DNA from: Desulfococcus sp041737845
GTDB lineage: Bacteria > Desulfobacterota > Desulfobacteria > Desulfobacterales > Desulfococcaceae
Assembly: GCF_041737845.1 (NCBI RefSeq)
Contig: NZ_JBGSQX010000115.1
Coordinates: 1 to 64,000, forward strand
Length of the DNA: 64,000 nt
Reading direction: 5' to 3'
Part shown: in pieces, positions 1 through 7,918 of the stretch
Layout: the number at the start of each line of letters is the position of its first letter
How positions within the stretch are numbered: position 1 is the stretch's first letter
Made by a program: the position numbers and the translations under genes
The notes under the pieces: model-generated
Database searches by the model: none
Told to the model about the DNA's origin: nothing
Seen by the model: only the letters and a program-made list of their open reading frames with translations

Positions 1-1425
1 CCGTCCCCATCGGCCATACCGGCCGCGTGCAAGAAGGACACGCAAAGCCTCTCGGCGACCACGCAGCCCGGGGCGGACGCACCGCCGGCCGAAACCCGGC
101 GGCCCGATCCGCCGACCGAAAAGACCGTAAAGCAGAGCCTCCGGGTGGATGCCCGCAAGATCGACGCGCTCATGAACCAGGTCGGCGAACTGGTCGTCAG
201 CCGCGCCTGGTTTTCTCAGCTCCACCAGGAGATGCGGCGGCTCCAGGACTACCTGAAGGAGAAGGTCGGCCTGGACCCGCGGGAGATGAAGCCGGTCAAG
301 GCCCTGAGCTTCCGGATCAGCGAGGCCATCGTCGCCCTCGGGAGGGCGTCGAATGAACTCCAGGAGGGGGTGATGAAGGTCAGGATGCTGCCCATCGCCC
401 AGCTCTTCAACCGCTACCCCCGGCTGGTCCGCGACCTCGTTCATGATGTGGACAAGAAGGTGCATCTCGAGATCATCGGCGAGGAGACCGAACTGGATAA
501 AATGGTCATCGAAGAGATTTCCGACCCCCTCATCCACCTGATCCGCAACGCCGTGGACCACGGGTGCGAAACCGTTCCGGAGCGCCTTGCGGCCGGTAAG
601 CCGGAGGAATGCCGCCTCTGTCTGCAGTCCTACCATGAGAGCAACCACGTGGTGATCGAAATCTCCGACGACGGCCGGGGAATGGACCCCGACGAGATCC
701 GAAGGACTGCCGCCGCCCGGGGGATCGCCACCCCGGAGGAGCTCGATCCCATGAGCCGCCGGGAACTCTTGGAACTCGTCATGAGGCCGGGCTTTTCCAC
801 CGCAAGGGAGGTCACCCGGGTCTCGGGACGAGGCGTGGGCATGGATGTGGTGAGACAGAACGTGGAAAGGCTTGCCGGCACCATCGAAATCGATTCCCGG
901 ATCGGGGAAGGAACGCGCTTCCGGATCAAGATCCCGCTGACCCTGGCCATCATCCAGGCCCTGCTGGTCCGGGTGGGGCAAGACATCTTCACCATCCCGC
1001 TGACGGCGGTGGAGGAGACCCTCCGGATCTCCCGGGAGGACGTCACCACCATCGAGGGGGTCGAATGCATCTATCTGCGGAACAGCACCCTTTCCCTGCT
1101 CAGGCTTTCGGAATTGTTCGGCATCCAGACCGCATCCCGGGACGGCCGAAGGTCATTCGTGGTGGTGGTCAACACGGGCATGCGGCGGGTGGGGCTGGTG
1201 GTGGATGCCCTCATCGGCCAGGAGGAGACGGTGATCAAGCCGCTCGTCGACTATCTCCAGGAAAGCAGCGGCTTCTCCGGGGCGACCATCCTGGGCGACG
1301 GCAGGATTTCCCTGATCCTGGATGTCTATGAACTCATCAAGCTGTCCATCGGCACCCACGCGCGGGCGAAACACCAGGGTGGAATGTTGGATTACGGCGA
1401 AATCGGCGGCGGCCGGCCCCGCTGA
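1..1425 (+). CDS. cheA: Chemotaxis histidine kinase CheA (5' end outside window)
   Basis: The reading frame is open from the first base, so the N-terminal Hpt (P1) and CheY/CheB-binding regions lie upstream of the window. A Pro/Ala/Thr-rich linker (first ~48 codons) leads into the P3 dimerisation helices, which start at the KIDALMNQVGELVVSR segment. The ATPase domain follows with an N box (LIHLIRNAVDHG, about nt 529-564), a G1 box (DDGRGMD, about 667-687) and a G2 box (GRGVGMD, about 829-849). The CheW-like P5 domain occupies about nt 930-1425. CheA autophosphorylates under receptor control and passes phosphate to CheY and CheB in the cytoplasmic array. The GTG at nt 145 is an internal Val codon, not a start. 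Two CheB-type genes follow directly, consistent with one chemosensory operon. Identification is secure; which array class it belongs to cannot be read from this part. Confidence 0.95.
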   Translation, partial: PSPSAIPAACKKDTQSLSATTQPGADAPPAETRRPDPPTEKTVKQSLRVDARKIDALMNQVGELVVSRAWFSQLHQEMRRLQDYLKEKVGLDPREMKPVKALSFRISEAIVALGRASNELQEGVMKVRMLPIAQLFNRYPRLVRDLVHDVDKKVHLEIIGEETELDKMVIEEISDPLIHLIRNAVDHGCETVPERLAAGKPEECRLCLQSYHESNHVVIEISDDGRGMDPDEIRRTAAARGIATPEELDPMSRRELLELVMRPGFSTAREVTRVSGRGVGMDVVRQNVERLAGTIEIDSRIGEGTRFRIKIPLTLAIIQALLVRVGQDIFTIPLTAVEETLRISREDVTTIEGVECIYLRNSTLSLLRLSELFGIQTASRDGRRSFVVVVNTGMRRVGLVVDALIGQEETVIKPLVDYLQESSGFSGATILGDGRISLILDVYELIKLSIGTHARAKHQGGMLDYGEIGGGRPR

Positions 1426-1510
1426 CCTTAGGCCGCGCCCCTGGATCCGGGGATCCCGCGCAGCGCCCGTTCCGATGGCGATATGCGCCTTTTCGAATTC
1501 TGGAGCAGAT

Positions 1511-2554
1511 ATGGAAAGAAAGATCAAGGTCCTTGTCGTGGACGACGCCGCCTTCATGAGGAAGGCGGTCACCCGCATCCTCGAGACGGACACCGGCATC
1601 GAGGTGGTCGGGGCCGCGCGCAACGGCCTGGAAGCCCTTGAAGAGATCCGGCGGATGGACCCTGACGTGGTGACCCTCGACATCGATATGCCGATCATGG
1701 ACGGACTGACCGCCATGCGCCATATCATGGTTGAATCCCCCCGCCCCGTTGTCGCCCTGAGTTCCCTCTTCAGCGACGGTGCCGTTACCTTCGACGCCCT
1801 GAGGCTGGGCATCGTCGATTTCGTACCCAAACCCTCGGGGGCGGTCTCAACGGATATCGATACGTCCGGGCAGCAGTTAATCGACCGGATCAAGATCGCC
1901 TGTTCGATGAACCTGACCAACGTCAGAAGGGTCCGTCTCCGTAAAAACTGGGCACAGGCTCTCCGGGTGGACCGCCTCTATGCTTTCCAGCCCCTCGAAT
2001 ACATGATCGTCATCGGCACCACGCTGACCGGGCCCAACACCATCATTCGGCTCCTGTCCAAGCTTTCCCCCTTTCTTCCGGCGGCCATCATCGTTCACCA
2101 AGAGATTTCCCCCAAGATCATAGATGCCTTCGTAGCGGAATTCAACCGGCATGTCCCCTGGCGGGTGGAAGCCGCCCGCGACGGAATGATCATCCAACAG
2201 GGCGCCTGCTGCATCGGCTCCACCGAACATGCTTTGGGCCTGGAATTGAGCGAAACGGGAGAGGTCCGCCTGCATTCCGACATGAGCGTCGCAGCCCCGC
2301 TGGATGCCCTGTTTTCATCGGCGTCCGAAATTTTCGGGCGAAATACCATCGGCCTTCTTCTGACCGGCATCGGCAGCGACGGCGCCCGCGGGTTCGCCCG
2401 GATCAAGGCGCACAACGGCACCACCATCGTGCAGGACCGTCAGTGCTGTGTCTTCCCAAATTTGACCGACAATGCCATCCAAAAGGGCGTGGTGGATCTG
2501 ATCATAGACGAGCGGCAGATGCCCCACACCCTTGAATCCCTGATGGCGACATGA
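1511..2554 (+). CDS. CheB-like response regulator with degenerate methylesterase site
   Basis: 347 aa starting at the ATG before ERKIKVLVVDD; the frame is open upstream but the receiver domain begins here. The receiver domain (residues ~4-125) keeps the acidic pair VVDD, the phospho-Asp in TLDIDMP and the Lys in VPKPSG. The C-terminal half (~155-347) has the CheB methylesterase fold pattern, but the nucleophile motif GASTGG is replaced by GTTLTG, putting Thr where the catalytic Ser should be. The His position reads VHQEIS, with Gln at the expected His and a His one residue earlier. The third residue, Asp in LTGIGSDGA, is kept. A family member should demethylate or deamidate chemoreceptors; this one probably cannot by the usual mechanism. 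It overlaps the next gene region and precedes a second, intact CheB. It may act as a phosphate sink, an adaptor or a regulatory partner; that role is inference. Confidence 0.85.
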   Translation: MERKIKVLVVDDAAFMRKAVTRILETDTGIEVVGAARNGLEALEEIRRMDPDVVTLDIDMPIMDGLTAMRHIMVESPRPVVALSSLFSDGAVTFDALRLGIVDFVPKPSGAVSTDIDTSGQQLIDRIKIACSMNLTNVRRVRLRKNWAQALRVDRLYAFQPLEYMIVIGTTLTGPNTIIRLLSKLSPFLPAAIIVHQEISPKIIDAFVAEFNRHVPWRVEAARDGMIIQQGACCIGSTEHALGLELSETGEVRLHSDMSVAAPLDALFSSASEIFGRNTIGLLLTGIGSDGARGFARIKAHNGTTIVQDRQCCVFPNLTDNAIQKGVVDLIIDERQMPHTLESLMAT

Positions 2555-2568
2555 CGTGGAGGCGATCC

Positions 2569-3573
2569 ATGACCCCCCCGACAACCATCATCCCCATCGC
2601 CAGCGGAAAAGGCGGTGTCGGAAAAAGCATTTTCTCGGCAAACCTGGCCATCGCCCTGGCAAGGCTGGGCCACCCGACCATCGCCGTCGACCTTGACCTC
2701 GGGGGATCCAACCTCCACACCTGCCTGGGCATGCCCAATACCCTTCCGGGCATCGGGGATTTTCTCAAATCTCGCCAGGCAAGATTCGAAGACCTTCCCG
2801 CAGAGACCCCCTTTACCAACCTCAAATTTCTGCCGGGCGACGGGAAAACGCCGTTCATGGCCAATCTTTCCCACCCGCAGCGGATCCGCCTGGCCCGGGC
2901 CATCCGGACCCTCCCCGCACGCTACGTCATCCTCGATCTGGGCGCCGGCTCGTCCTTCAACACCCTGAACCTTTTCGGACTGGCGGCGTCGGGGATCATG
3001 ATCACGACCTTCGAGACCACGTCGATCATGAACTGCGTGATGTTTTTGAGAAACTTCATCTTCCGGATGCTCTCCGGGATCGCCTGCAAGGATGAGACGG
3101 CCTTCGGCCGGCTCATTCAGGCCTTTGAACAGCCCTCCCATGCCGGGGCACCGACCCTCGAATCCCTGCTCGACACCCTCCACGGCGCCAATCCCGGGAT
3201 AGCCGAGAGGGCCGAAAGATTCTGCGGCCGGTTTCGGCCCAGAATCGTTTTCAACATGGGCGACCACCCGGATGAACTTGCCGTTCTGCCCCGGATTACA
3301 GCGACCCTGAGGAAGGGGCTTTCCATGGAGGCGGACTACCTGGGCTTTCTGTTTTACGACGACGCCGTCCGCCGTTCGGCCAAGAACCGGGAAACCCTCC
3401 TGATGCACCATCCGTTTTCCGCTGTCTCCCGGGGAATCGCGGGGATCGCCGAAACCGTTGCCCTCGGGTGGGACGCCCCGATGGCAGACAGCGCCGCCCG
3501 GCTGGCCGCGGAAACCCGGAAACTGCACACGCAGCGGGAAGGACGGGATCATCGGGAGAGGATCGCCGTATGA
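2569..3573 (+). CDS. MinD/ParA-family ATPase (FlhG/ParC-like) in chemotaxis operon
   Basis: 334 aa. The ATG at 2569 is preferred because GGAGG lies six bases upstream (2558-2562); an earlier in-frame ATG at 2551 overlaps the cheB-like stop. Residues ~6-18 carry the deviant Walker A motif SGKGGVGKS, followed by the switch region AVDLDLGGSNLHTCLG and a Walker B-like YVILDLGAGSS, typical of the SIMIBI MinD/FlhG group. Such ATPases dimerise on ATP and position flagella, septa or chemosensory arrays at the cell pole. The C-terminal ~120 residues are rich in Arg and may be membrane- or partner-binding. The gene sits between two CheB paralogues with translational coupling on both sides (ATGA overlap with the next gene), so array positioning or segregation is the natural guess. 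FlhG (flagellar number) is the main alternative. Confidence 0.85.
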   Translation: MTPPTTIIPIASGKGGVGKSIFSANLAIALARLGHPTIAVDLDLGGSNLHTCLGMPNTLPGIGDFLKSRQARFEDLPAETPFTNLKFLPGDGKTPFMANLSHPQRIRLARAIRTLPARYVILDLGAGSSFNTLNLFGLAASGIMITTFETTSIMNCVMFLRNFIFRMLSGIACKDETAFGRLIQAFEQPSHAGAPTLESLLDTLHGANPGIAERAERFCGRFRPRIVFNMGDHPDELAVLPRITATLRKGLSMEADYLGFLFYDDAVRRSAKNRETLLMHHPFSAVSRGIAGIAETVALGWDAPMADSAARLAAETRKLHTQREGRDHRERIAV

Positions 3574-4685
3574 CACTGAAGCAGATTTCTGAAACACACG
3601 GCTCGGCACCGGAACGGGTAAGGCTCCTCATCGTCGATGACTCCGTCCTGATGCGGCATATTCTCTGCAACATCTTCTCCGGCGCGCCGCACATCCGGAT
3701 CGTGGGCCAGGCGGGCAACGGCCGGGAGGCCCTTTCGATGATTCCCGACCTCGATCCCCACGTGGTGACCCTGGACATCAACATGCCGGTCATGGACGGC
3801 GTGACGGCGCTCAAGCACATCATGATCCGTCATCCGCTCCCCACCGTGATGTGCAGCACACTTACCCGGGAAGGCCAGAAGGTGACCTTCGATACCCTCA
3901 AATTCGGGGCCGTCGATTTTATCCACAAGCCGTCCAACCGCCATGCGCAGGGCCTCGAAGCGCAACACCAGACCATCATCGACAAGATCACCCTGGCCGC
4001 CGCCGTCGATATCGGATCCGTCCGGTTTCTGAAAACGGGAAAAAACGTCCGGCCGGGTGCCGCCGCGGCGGCGCGCCCGGAAAACCTCACCCATATCTGC
4101 GCCGTCGGCGCATCCGAGGGCGGTTACGGCGCTCTGCTCAAAATCATTCCCTATCTGCCCGGAAACCTTTCCGCCGCAATCCTTCTCATCATCCACGACA
4201 CCAGCCAGAGCGTCGGCGCCTTCATTCGGTATCTCCACGAGGAGAGCGCCGTCCGGGTGCAGCGGGCCATCGACGGTGCGCCCGTCAAGCCTGGCGTCTG
4301 CTACGTCGCCTCGGGCCGGGAGTATATCACCATCGAGGGCAGGGCGTCTGGATGCGACCTGCGGGTCAATACGTCCCCGTTTCCAAACCGCCGAAGCAGC
4401 ATCAACATGCTGCTGATCTCCCTTGCCGAAACCATGAAGCAGCGCGCCATCGGCCTGATTCTTTCCGGCGGCGGCCACGACGGCGCGGAAGGCCTCCGTG
4501 AAATCGCCCGAAGGGGCGGGCTCGCGATGGTCCAGTCTCCGGCGGCAAGCCTCTACAAAGAGATGCCCGTCTCCGCCCTGCAAAAAACGCCGTCGGCCGA
4601 GGTCCTCCCGGACCGGCAGATCGCCGAGGCGATCCGCCGGCACTGCCATCCTGCCGATATTGCCCGGGGCGCCGAGGCCTGTTGA
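3570..4685 (+). CDS. cheB: Chemotaxis protein-glutamate methylesterase CheB
   Basis: 371 aa; the ATG overlaps the upstream stop as ATGA. Receiver domain at residues ~14-135 (VDDS, phospho-Asp in TLDINMP, Lys in IHKPSN), then the methylesterase domain. All three catalytic positions are recognisable: Ser in GASEGG (about nt 4104-4121), His in IIHDTS (about 4186-4203) and Asp in GGGHDGAEG (about 4465-4491). The enzyme removes methyl groups from receptor glutamates, and deamidates glutamines, to reset receptor sensitivity after CheA phosphorylates its receiver domain. In contrast to the CheB-like protein encoded at 1511, this copy should be catalytically active. The C-terminal tail is short. Last gene of the visible chemotaxis operon; the following 144 bp hold no gene. 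Confidence 0.9.
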   Translation: MTLKQISETHGSAPERVRLLIVDDSVLMRHILCNIFSGAPHIRIVGQAGNGREALSMIPDLDPHVVTLDINMPVMDGVTALKHIMIRHPLPTVMCSTLTREGQKVTFDTLKFGAVDFIHKPSNRHAQGLEAQHQTIIDKITLAAAVDIGSVRFLKTGKNVRPGAAAAARPENLTHICAVGASEGGYGALLKIIPYLPGNLSAAILLIIHDTSQSVGAFIRYLHEESAVRVQRAIDGAPVKPGVCYVASGREYITIEGRASGCDLRVNTSPFPNRRSSINMLLISLAETMKQRAIGLILSGGGHDGAEGLREIARRGGLAMVQSPAASLYKEMPVSALQKTPSAEVLPDRQIAEAIRRHCHPADIARGAEAC

Positions 4686-4829
4686 CGTCACCCCGCCCTT
4701 CTGCTATCTATCCACACCGTCCGGGAGCGCCCACCCGACGATCCTCCCGGCGGACGCGCCTTCCCGATGCGGCCCTCCCGGCATGACCGCCCGCCGCATC
4801 CAACAGCCAACGCAACGCAAAGGACCACC

Positions 4830-5642
4830 GTGGACAGGAATCCCATCCAAGCGCTCGACAGGATTATTGCGTCCCTCAGGGGAGAGAACGGATGCCCCTG
4901 GGACAAAAAACAGACGCCCGGAAGCATCGGGCTGTACCTCATCGAGGAGGCCCATGAGCTTCTCGACGCCATTGAATCGGCAGACCCCGAAGACATCTGC
5001 GAGGAGTTGGGCGACGTCCTCTTTCAGGTCCTGTTCATCGCCAGGCTTTTTGAGGAAAAAGGGCTTTTCTCCATCGAAGCCGCGGCACGGAAAAGCGCGG
5101 AGAAAATGATCCGGCGCCACCCCCATGTCTTCGGGGAGGTCACCCTTACGGAGACCGAGGAAGTTCGGCAGCAATGGCATGAAATCAAGAAGCAGGAAAA
5201 AAACGGGCGGAAGGAGGGCGGCTCCGTCCTCGACTCGGTCCCCCGAACCATGCCGGCCCTCATGCGCGCCTACCGGATCTCGGAGCGGGCCGCGCGCACC
5301 GGCTTCGATTGGGACGACATCGCCGGCGTCATGGGGAAGGCGGAGGAGGAGTGGCGGGAGCTGAAGGGCGAGATCGGAAACACCGGCACCCGCGAAGCCC
5401 TGCCGGAAGCGGATCGGGATCAAGAGAAAACCGCCATGGAATTCGGGGACGTGCTCTTCACCCTGGTCAACGTCGCCCGCTTTGCCCGGATTCATCCCGA
5501 AACCGCCCTGGCCCGCGCCACCCGGAAGTTCGAGGAGCGCTTCCATCATCTGGAGCGGGCGGCGGCCGAGAGCGGCAGGGACATCGACGCCGTTCCCCGC
5601 GAAGAAAAGGAGCGGCTCTGGAACGAGGCCAAGGAGATGTAG
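4830..5642 (+). CDS. mazG: Nucleoside triphosphate pyrophosphohydrolase MazG
   Basis: 270 aa from a GTG start at 4830 with an AAAGGA ribosome site at 4819-4824; an upstream ATG at 4767 would add 21 residues of low-complexity sequence not expected in this family. The N-terminal MazG signature LRGENGCPWDKKQT is followed by two helical EExxE/ExxD metal-binding units (EEAHELLDAI...EELGDVLFQ near residues 35-65, and a second EEEWRELKGEI...EFGDVLFTLVN near 172-215). MazG hydrolyses NTPs to NMP and pyrophosphate, cleaning non-canonical nucleotides and modulating (p)ppGpp. Length matches E. coli MazG (about 263 aa). It stands alone and converges on the minus-strand peptidase gene, with 35 bp between the stops. 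Confidence 0.93.
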   Translation: MDRNPIQALDRIIASLRGENGCPWDKKQTPGSIGLYLIEEAHELLDAIESADPEDICEELGDVLFQVLFIARLFEEKGLFSIEAAARKSAEKMIRRHPHVFGEVTLTETEEVRQQWHEIKKQEKNGRKEGGSVLDSVPRTMPALMRAYRISERAARTGFDWDDIAGVMGKAEEEWRELKGEIGNTGTREALPEADRDQEKTAMEFGDVLFTLVNVARFARIHPETALARATRKFEERFHHLERAAAESGRDIDAVPREEKERLWNEAKEM

Positions 5643-5677
5643 GCCGGAACAGCCCGCCGGCTCTGCCGGGCGCCGCA

Positions 5678-6598
5678 TCATCCCCCGCCGGGGTCTTCCT
5701 CCTCTCCGGCGGTTTCTTCGAGTTGGTCCGGGTCCTCGTCATCCGCGTACCGCTTCTTTTTGGCCATCAGCCGCAGAAAGGCGATACAGGTGATCACCGC
5801 CGCCGTAAAAAACAGAATTTCGTAGAAATGGATCGACCCGATCACCCACCAGGCGTCTGTCTTCGCCAGGGCCTTCCGCCACCCGGCCTCGAATTCACCC
5901 AAAGAGACGCCCGCGGCGGCATATAATGCCGCGTCGGGGGAAGCGCCGTCACCCAGGGCGCCCAGAAACGCGAGCAGCCCTTCCACCCCGTACTGCCTGA
6001 CCATGTGATCGACGATGCTTCTGCTGGCCTCGTAGGCGAGGATCACGGACGGCCGATCCTGCGAAAAATACCCGTTAACATCCTCGAAAGAAGGGATGTT
6101 GTTCGAAAGGACCGCCCGCCTGAGCGCCTCTCCGCCGCCTGCGGCCAGCAACTCGGAAAAGCCGTCGCTGTACCACTGGGCAACGCCTTCGTCGAGCCAT
6201 CTATGCAACTGGGATGCCGGTATCCACCGATGCAGCATGAGGTGGCACAATTCGTGTTTGAGAGTGGTTTCAAGGGTCAGGGGCGCATGATGCATCTTGG
6301 TGTTGTCGATGACCATGGCCCCCGCCTCGGGCCGAACAAAGGCCGAGAAATACGGCCGCCCGATCATCTGTGCAAACAACCTGGCATCATTCAGCAGCCA
6401 GATCGTCACATGCCCCGGAAACGGGCGGTTGAAGCGGTCGACGAGATCCTGTTTCAACCGGGGGACCATCCTCAGGATCTCGTCTGCCGAAACCGCCAGC
6501 GCCGGAGGGGAAAAGACCGTCACGTCCGGTCCGTCCGAACGTTGATATGCGTCTCCCCCCGCGGTGAACGGATACCCCCACACCGCCAGCAGGATCAT
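5678..6598 (-). CDS. Membrane-anchored peptidase-MA-like metallopeptidase
   Basis: 306 aa. A hydrophobic N-terminus (MILLAVWGYPF) suggests a signal peptide. The centre carries a gluzincin motif HELCHLMLH with a downstream DEGVAQWYSDG, giving the HExxH plus third-ligand Glu pattern of the peptidase MA family. Near the C-terminus a single hydrophobic helix (YEILFFTAAVITCIAFLRL) is followed by a Lys/Asp/Glu-rich tail, so the catalytic domain probably faces the periplasm with a C-terminal membrane anchor. The ATG at 6598 is the only good start, although the frame continues upstream into the 3' end of the neighbouring gene and contains no other ATG, GTG or TTG there. It is co-directional with, and 62 bp from, the winged-helix gene upstream. 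The substrate is unknown. Confidence 0.8.
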   Translation of the reverse strand: MILLAVWGYPFTAGGDAYQRSDGPDVTVFSPPALAVSADEILRMVPRLKQDLVDRFNRPFPGHVTIWLLNDARLFAQMIGRPYFSAFVRPEAGAMVIDNTKMHHAPLTLETTLKHELCHLMLHRWIPASQLHRWLDEGVAQWYSDGFSELLAAGGGEALRRAVLSNNIPSFEDVNGYFSQDRPSVILAYEASRSIVDHMVRQYGVEGLLAFLGALGDGASPDAALYAAAGVSLGEFEAGWRKALAKTDAWWVIGSIHFYEILFFTAAVITCIAFLRLMAKKKRYADDEDPDQLEETAGEEEDPGGG

Positions 6599-6660
6599 GA
6601 AGGCGGCATGTTTTCCAAGGATGCGTCCCCACCCTGTCCGGGTCCATTTTTCGGCGGCGG

Positions 6661-7272
6661 CTATTTTTTCCAGGGTCCGTCGATTTTGAAGGTCACGTTG
6701 ACGTTGATATTGAAGTCTTTCAGAAGAGCGATCTCCCGGATCTTCTCGACCAACTCTCCGACGGCGCGGACCTCTTCAGCCCCGAGGCCGCTCAGGAGCT
6801 CCGGAAGCTTCAGGGTCGCATCCGCCCCGGCGCCCCGGACGTCCGCCTCGACCCCCATCTCCCTGGGAGGCCTGACGCGCCGGGTCTTGGGGGAAACGCT
6901 CTTTTTCCCGGCCCGCTGAACCACATACTTTCCCAGCACGGGAAATTCCTTCAGGGCCTGGTCCAGGGTATACCGCTCCTTCCCGGTCTTAAGGGTCATC
7001 CCATAGGCCTGCTGGGATGAAAGCTTCAAAAACTCATCCACCACCCGGTAGGTGAACCGGTTTCCTTCACGCTTCTTGTGGATAAAATGCCCGAGTTCGC
7101 ATTTATCCGCATCCGTTATCCTGGAGAGCATGCTCGCCACATCCTGGACCTTCACGGGCTTCCCGGACAGGTCCGAAATGATATCCGTGATCTCCTTGGA
7201 TCGAAGCGGATCCCCGCTCATCAGGGTTTCAATAATTAGATGCACCGTGCTTTTCTTTTCCTTGGCTGTCAT
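6661..7272 (-). CDS. Winged-helix-like conserved hypothetical protein
   Basis: 203 aa with a clear ribosome site (AAAGGAAAAGG just upstream). Residues ~8-80 look like a winged-helix DNA-binding fold: LIIETLMSGDPLRSKEITDIISDLSG forms helices 1-2, DVASMLSRI a recognition-type helix, and GHFIHKKREGNRFTYRVV the wing. A basic linker (AGKKSVSPKTRRVRPPR) separates this from a C-terminal helical segment ending in VNVTFKIDGPWKK. No family name can be given with confidence. A good minus-strand promoter lies about 150 bp upstream. It could regulate itself or the co-directional peptidase gene downstream, but this is guesswork. Confidence 0.7.
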   Translation of the reverse strand: MTAKEKKSTVHLIIETLMSGDPLRSKEITDIISDLSGKPVKVQDVASMLSRITDADKCELGHFIHKKREGNRFTYRVVDEFLKLSSQQAYGMTLKTGKERYTLDQALKEFPVLGKYVVQRAGKKSVSPKTRRVRPPREMGVEADVRGAGADATLKLPELLSGLGAEEVRAVGELVEKIREIALLKDFNINVNVTFKIDGPWKK

Positions 7273-7422
7273 TGGCCTTTTCCTTTGCTATTCTTCTTCT
7301 TTTGGTTCTTGCCCTCTTGAATGCCTTTCTCAACCCTTTTTTCATCCCCTGGAACCCAACCGTTTTCCAAACGAATCCGCGATCGCGGCATGGTTGTCTA
7401 GAATTTTCTCGATTCCTTTGCA

Positions 7423-7451
7423 AATTTATGACGTGAAATTTATTTTGTCAA
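7423..7451 (-). promoter_or_regulatory. Sigma70-type promoter for the winged-helix gene
   Basis: On the minus strand, TTGACA (plus 7446-7451) is separated by 17 bp from TAAATT (plus 7423-7428). The predicted start near 7415 gives a leader of about 140 nt before the ATG at 7272. The box lies inside the first codons of a possible 64-aa reading frame at 7229-7423, which argues that frame is not a gene. Confidence 0.6.
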
Positions 7452-7854
7452 AAATTTTATGTGATTATAATAAGATTCCGAAAGATTAGAAACGGAGAAC
7501 AGCTATCCTACTTATCTTTTTGAATAAAATTCATCGAAGGGCCGCAGATCGACCAAGACGGGAGGGGTGGCGCGCCGCAGGGCGGACCTGAGAGGGGACT
7601 GGTTTCGGGGTGCTTTTCGGGAAGTGCCGTCAGGAAGGGTGTAACCCGGCCTGGGTTTGCCATGGCACCCAGGACCGGGGCGGCCTGTTCATACTGACCG
7701 GATCCAAGGCCGCATGGAAGCCGGTCAGTGAAGAGGGCTTATACGCCTTTTCCGGAATGGGCGCCGCCTCTATCAATGCACTCTCCATACGCGATTCTTT
7801 CGAGAATTACAAGATTCTTGACGGAGCCGCCCCGTTTTCCACCCGACGCCTCGG
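7452..7854. other. Intergenic region, no supported gene
   Basis: AT-rich at its left end, then GC-rich. A plus-strand frame of 82 codons opens at a GTG (7610-7858) but has no convincing ribosome site, ends in the promoter of the next gene, and shows no recognisable domain. I see no RNA structure I can support. Confidence 0.5.
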
Positions 7855-7883
7855 TTGACAGATCCATGCGCCTCGGCTAACAA
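7855..7883 (+). promoter_or_regulatory. Sigma70-type promoter for the acyl-CoA synthetase
   Basis: TTGACA at 7855-7860, a 17-bp spacer, then TAACAA at 7878-7883. The expected transcript start (about 7890) lies downstream of the ATG at 7883, supporting the start at 7919 for the gene. Confidence 0.6.
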
Positions 7884-7918
7884 TGCGCCACGGGCTTGCT
7901 TTCCGGGGAGCGTTCACC

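Noticed and set aside
5651..5675. GC-rich hairpin between the convergent mazG and peptidase genes as a terminator
   Set aside because: Stem CCGGC/GCCGG is short and no T-run follows on either strand.
7229..7423. Minus-strand 64-codon Arg/Lys-rich frame upstream of the winged-helix gene
   Set aside because: Its start lies within the predicted -10 box of the downstream gene, it overlaps that gene out of frame, and its product is simply basic low-complexity sequence.
7610..7858. 82-codon plus-strand frame before the acyl-CoA synthetase
   Set aside because: GTG start without a proper ribosome site, end running into the next promoter, no recognisable pattern.
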